A program made the position numbers and the translations under genes. 9,002 nt of DNA from positions 1-9,002 of the forward strand of contig VBAE01000005.1 in assembly GCA_005882415.1 (NCBI GenBank), read 5' to 3'. Numbering within the stretch: the stretch's first letter is position 1; each line of letters begins with the position of its first letter. This document shows positions 6,171 to 9,002 of this stretch, in pieces. The notes under the pieces are model-generated. The model did no database searches. It was given only the letters and a program-made list of their open reading frames with translations, and was not told where the DNA came from. The DNA comes from Alphaproteobacteria bacterium (GTDB lineage: Bacteria; Pseudomonadota; Alphaproteobacteria; Sphingomonadales; Sphingomonadaceae).

Positions 6171-6399
6171 GGCGTCTCTCCTCGCACCGCCGATATAGCC
6201 CGATACTGCCTCGAGCGCTACGCTACTGGGCCCGACTGATCGCCTGCTGCAGTTTGTTCAGCTTGAATGGTTGGCGTTCCCCTCCTTGCGAGATTCGTCG
6301 AGGCGACGCCTGGTGCGACGGTGAGGGAATCCAGCCGACTCGGAGCCCTGGGCCAGTCCTCTCGGGCCGCCGGAGTGGAGCCGGCCGGGGAGCCCCGCG
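6171..6399. promoter_or_regulatory. Divergent promoter region between the winged-helix gene and traG
   Basis: This stretch must hold both start regions. Two overlapping dyads are present: CGTCG-AGG-CGACG (6296-6308) and the 11-bp palindrome AGGCGACGCCT (6301-6311). They could be operators, though short GC palindromes are common at this base composition. A TATATC-like -10 candidate lies on the minus strand at about 6198-6193. Just before traG, GGGGAG (the ribosome site) can pair partly with the following CCCC. No gene is seen. Confidence 0.3.
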
Positions 6400-8400
6400 A
6401 TGACGCCTACCAAGCTGCTGATCGGCCAGATCTTCGTCGTTCTCGCGATCATCGTGCTGGGCGTCTGGGCCGCCACCCAGTGGGCGGCCTCGATGCTCGG
6501 CTACCAGCCGCAGCTCGGGACGCCCTGGCTGATGGTCGCGGGGCTGCCGGTCTACCGGCCTTGGGCGCTGTTCGGCTGGTGGTATCATTATGAAGCCTAT
6601 GCGCCCTGGGTCTTCGACAGGGCAGGGGCCCTGGCCGGGGGGAGCGGCTTTCTCGGCTGCGCCGCCGCGGTCGCCGGTTCCCTTTGGCGGGCTCGGCAGT
6701 CCTCGTTGGTCACCACCTACGGCTCCGCGCGTTGGGCGGGCGAGGCCGAGATTCGGGCGGCTGGTCTGCTCGGGGATGCCGGCGTGTTTCTCGGCAGCTT
6801 CCACGGCCGCTACCTGCGGCATGACGGGCCCGAGCATGTGATGGCGTTCGCGCCGACGCGTTCGGGCAAGGGCGTCGGCCTCGTCGTTCCGACCCTCCTG
6901 TCCTGGACCGGCTCGGTCGTCGTCCACGACATCAAGGGGGAGAATTGGGAGCTGACCGCCGGCTGGCGCTCGCGCTTCTCGCACTGCCTTTTGTTCAATC
7001 CGACCGACGTGCGCTCGGCCCGCTACAACCCTCTGCTCGAGGTAAGGCGTGGCACGCACGAGGTGCGCGACGTCCAAAATATCGCCGACATCCTCGTCGA
7101 TCCGGAAGGCGCGCTCGAGCGGCGCAATCATTGGGAGAAGACCGGCCATTCGCTCTTGGTGGGAGCCATCCTCCACATCCTCTACGCGGAGGAGGAGAAG
7201 AGCCTGGCCCGGGTGGCGACCTTCCTCTCCGACCCCGAGCGCAGCTTCGTCGCCACTTTGCGCGCGATGATGAAGACCCGGCATCTGGGAGAAGGGGGCG
7301 TTCACCCGGTGGTCGCCTCGGCGGCGCGCGAGCTCCTGAACAAGTCCGACAACGAGCGGTCGGGCGTGCTGTCGACGGCGATGTCGTTCCTGGCGTTGTA
7401 TCGCGATCCAACTGTGGCTGCGGTCACCTCCGCGTGCGACTGGCGGATCGACGACCTGCTGTCCGCCGAGCGGCCGCTCTCGCTCTATCTGGTTGTGCCT
7501 CCGTCCGACATCTCGCGGACCAAGCCGCTCGTGCGCCTAGTCCTGAACCAGATCGGTCGGCGGCTCACCGAACGGCTGCACGGCGCCGACGGCAGCAGGC
7601 GCGAGCTGCTCCTGATGCTGGACGAGTTTCCGGCGCTCGGCCGCCTCGACTTCTTCGAGACCTCGCTCGCCTTCCTGGCCGGCTATCGGGTCCGCGCCTT
7701 CCTGATCGCCCAGTCGCTGAACCAGATCGTCAAGGCCTATGGCGAGAACAACGCAATCCTCGACAATTGCCACGTGCGGGTGGCGTTCGCCTCCAACGAT
7801 GAGCGGACCGCGAAGCGCATCTCCGATGCGCTTGGAACCGCGACCGAGCAGAGGGCGATGCGCAACTATGCCGGCCATCGGCTCGCGCCCTGGCTCGCCC
7901 ATGTCATGGTCAGCCGGCAGGAGACGTCGCGCCCGCTTCTGACTCCGGGCGAGGTCATGCAACTCCCCGCCTCCGACGAGCTGGTGCTCGTGTCCGGCCT
8001 GCCGCCGATCCGGGCTCGGAAGCTTCGCTATTTCGAAGACGGACGGTTCAGATGCCGGCTGACGGAGGCGCCCGCGCTCGCGGAGGGCCCTTATGCTGAC
8101 CGCCCGATGTCCCGCAGAAATGACTGGGCCGATCTTCGCGCGCAGGTCGACCCGGCCGTGGCGGACGAGGAGGAGCAAGGCGCTGATGGCGGCGGGCTCC
8201 AGCAGGAGCGGCATCCGCGCCTCCCGGGGGAGCGGCCGCCGGCGCCCCACGAGCAGGCCGAGCCGGCTGCCCCCGGGGACGACGATGACGACTGCGCGCC
8301 CGACAGCCGGTTGCTCTCACGCCTGCCCGGGCTGTCGCCGGTTGTCGCTGCGCACGCGGCCAACGAAGCGGAAGGCCCCGACCTGCTGCCCAGCTTTTGA
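6400..8400 (+). CDS. traG: TraG/VirD4-type conjugative coupling ATPase (T4CP)
   Basis: A complete 666-residue inner-membrane ATPase. In conjugation it docks the relaxase-bound DNA strand to the type IV secretion channel. TM helices lie at about 7-27 and 80-96, with a periplasmic part between them, then the family motif TTYGSARWA (105-113). Walker A is PTRSGKGVG (152-160). HDIKGENWE follows at about 176-184. Walker B is LLLMLDEF (403-410), and the conserved IAQSLNQI lies at 436-443. Length and motif order fit full-length TraG proteins of Trb-type systems. The last 90 or so residues are a variable, proline-rich and acidic tail with five Asp in a row, a possible substrate or relaxase contact. 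ATG 6400 follows GGGGAG at 7 nt. No relaxase and no CopG/trbB genes follow; the next gene is a convergent lipoprotein gene, so traG stands alone here. Confidence 0.95.
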   Translation: MTPTKLLIGQIFVVLAIIVLGVWAATQWAASMLGYQPQLGTPWLMVAGLPVYRPWALFGWWYHYEAYAPWVFDRAGALAGGSGFLGCAAAVAGSLWRARQSSLVTTYGSARWAGEAEIRAAGLLGDAGVFLGSFHGRYLRHDGPEHVMAFAPTRSGKGVGLVVPTLLSWTGSVVVHDIKGENWELTAGWRSRFSHCLLFNPTDVRSARYNPLLEVRRGTHEVRDVQNIADILVDPEGALERRNHWEKTGHSLLVGAILHILYAEEEKSLARVATFLSDPERSFVATLRAMMKTRHLGEGGVHPVVASAARELLNKSDNERSGVLSTAMSFLALYRDPTVAAVTSACDWRIDDLLSAERPLSLYLVVPPSDISRTKPLVRLVLNQIGRRLTERLHGADGSRRELLLMLDEFPALGRLDFFETSLAFLAGYRVRAFLIAQSLNQIVKAYGENNAILDNCHVRVAFASNDERTAKRISDALGTATEQRAMRNYAGHRLAPWLAHVMVSRQETSRPLLTPGEVMQLPASDELVLVSGLPPIRARKLRYFEDGRFRCRLTEAPALAEGPYADRPMSRRNDWADLRAQVDPAVADEEEQGADGGGLQQERHPRLPGERPPAPHEQAEPAAPGDDDDDCAPDSRLLSRLPGLSPVVAAHAANEAEGPDLLPSF

Positions 8401-8494
8401 GCCCGCGTCGGACCCGACCCGCCCTCGGCTTTTCAACGCTTCAGAGCGAGCAGATGGCGCCGCAGTCTTGCCGCGAAAGGTGGCGACGAAGGCG

Positions 8495-8941
8495 TCAAGC
8501 TCTTGGAGGGCTCACCGCCACCAAAACCGCTGCTTCAAGGGTATATTTCTCCGTATAGAAGCGGGTCGCGGGGCTATGGTAAGTCAACACTGCGGAGCAG
8601 ATGACGGCCACCCTTGGCCGCTTGTCACCGAACAGCGAGCTATAATATTGAAGGCGTAATCTGAACCGGCGTGATTTGGCGGTCTCTGGCGGCTCGCGGA
8701 GCCGAAGGACGTTGAGCGGGCAGTTGTCGTCCCACAATTCTGGACCATGGGGGTCTTGCGTTAGATAGCCCCGCACCAGCACCCGCTTGCTCAGGTAAGG
8801 CGTCGGATCCGCCATGAGCGTGCAAATCGGTATCGCTTTGGCGAAGCCTTCGGCGGGCGGGGATGGTCGCTCGGGAATGGAGCAGCCGAGCAAGGCGATT
8901 GCGAAGGAGGTGCAGATAGCGGCCGCTCGGGGTCTCCTCAT
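8495..8941 (-). CDS. Small predicted lipoprotein, possible OB-fold, unknown function
   Basis: This is a 148-residue protein. Its N-terminus, with basic RRPR and a hydrophobic run ending LLGC, is a lipoprotein signal with Cys20 as the lipidation site. The mature part has PICTLMADPTPYLSKRVLVRGYLTQDPHGPELWDDNCP, then two further Cys-containing strands. The run of 'site of loss - VRVRGY - HG - L-DxxCP' resembles short bacterial hypothetical proteins thought to adopt an OB-like beta barrel, but this is an impression without a search. It would sit in a membrane facing the periplasm. ATG 8941 has no clear Shine-Dalgarno, but it overlaps by ATGA the stop of an ORF entering from the right, so coupled translation is likely. 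It converges with traG, leaving 94 bp between the stops. Codon bias is less GC-rich than in traG. Confidence 0.75.
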   Translation of the reverse strand: MRRPRAAAICTSFAIALLGCSIPERPSPPAEGFAKAIPICTLMADPTPYLSKRVLVRGYLTQDPHGPELWDDNCPLNVLRLREPPETAKSRRFRLRLQYYSSLFGDKRPRVAVICSAVLTYHSPATRFYTEKYTLEAAVLVAVSPPRA

Positions 8942-9002
8942 GTCGCCGGTCTATGCGTAATGACTTCCTCTATCCACTCATTGTGGACGTTCAGCGGGAG
9001 CG
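8938..9002 (-). CDS. C-terminal end of an upstream gene, partial
   Basis: On the minus strand one frame is open from the right edge for 20 codons (ending in IEEVITHRPAT) and stops at TGA 8940-8938. That stop overlaps the lipoprotein ATG as ATGA, the usual arrangement of translationally coupled genes in an operon. The other two frames stop within the first eight codons. The piece is short and its third positions are only moderately GC-rich, so chance openness is possible. No family can be named. Confidence 0.4.
   Translation of the reverse strand, partial: LPLNVHNEWIEEVITHRPAT

Noticed and set aside
6223..7305. Reverse 360-codon ORF
   Set aside because: It is antisense to traG; its composition is rich in Pro, Arg and Gly with no domain motif.
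8401..8494. Intrinsic terminator between traG and the convergent lipoprotein gene
   Set aside because: Only a 4-bp GTCG/CGAC stem without a T run was found.
1..9002. CRISPR array, insertion sequence or long terminal repeats
   Set aside because: No regularly spaced repeats, transposase motifs or matched terminal inverted repeats were seen on reading both strands.

Overview
The window looks like chromosomal DNA from a GC-rich alphaproteobacterium, most likely a sphingomonad. This is inferred from the high GC, the C-terminal style of the type I-secreted calcium-binding protein, the FixL/FixJ-type two-component proteins and the TraG family member. It reads as a genomic-island edge: a housekeeping-type flank, then tRNA-derived scars, then a signalling block, then conjugation-related DNA.

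Layout. Bases 1-135 (+) are the C-terminus of a secreted calcium-binding protein. Bases 136-573 hold no protein gene. They carry two tRNA-derived 3' segments in the same orientation (minus strand, CCA end to the left): a decayed tRNA-Lys(CTT) 3' half at 198-253 and a 33-bp tRNA-Ala(GGC)-type T-arm/acceptor end at 421-453. Such 3' ends are typical attachment-site footprints of tRNA-targeting integrases. With this orientation, an element behind the Ala scar would lie to its right, on the side of the signalling and traG genes. Bases 574-2709 (-) encode a membrane Cache-PAS-HisKA-HATPase sensor kinase. Upstream of it is a short, well-formed 50-codon ORF (2890-3042, -) with an ideal Shine-Dalgarno. 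Bases 3300-4882 (+) are a membrane GGDEF-EAL gene broken by a small frameshifting deletion at about 4439. Bases 4934-5563 (-) encode a FixJ-type response regulator with several inverted repeats in its leader. Bases 5703-6170 (-) encode a small winged-helix regulator starting at TTG. Bases 6400-8400 (+) encode a full-length TraG/VirD4-type coupling ATPase. Bases 8495-8941 (-) encode a small predicted lipoprotein that overlaps by ATGA the end of another ORF entering from the right edge.

How they may work together. The kinase and the FixJ-like regulator are plausible partners, although the inverted GGDEF-EAL gene separates them. The three together would have formed a signalling cassette with possible c-di-GMP output, now damaged by the deletion in the EAL domain. 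The winged-helix gene diverges from traG and may control it. traG has no trb or relaxase gene next to it here, so the conjugation module looks split or eroded. No complete new defence or mobile system is visible. The most interesting items are the double tRNA scar, the deletion-frameshifted GGDEF-EAL gene, the hidden small ORF and the competing inverted repeats before the response regulator.
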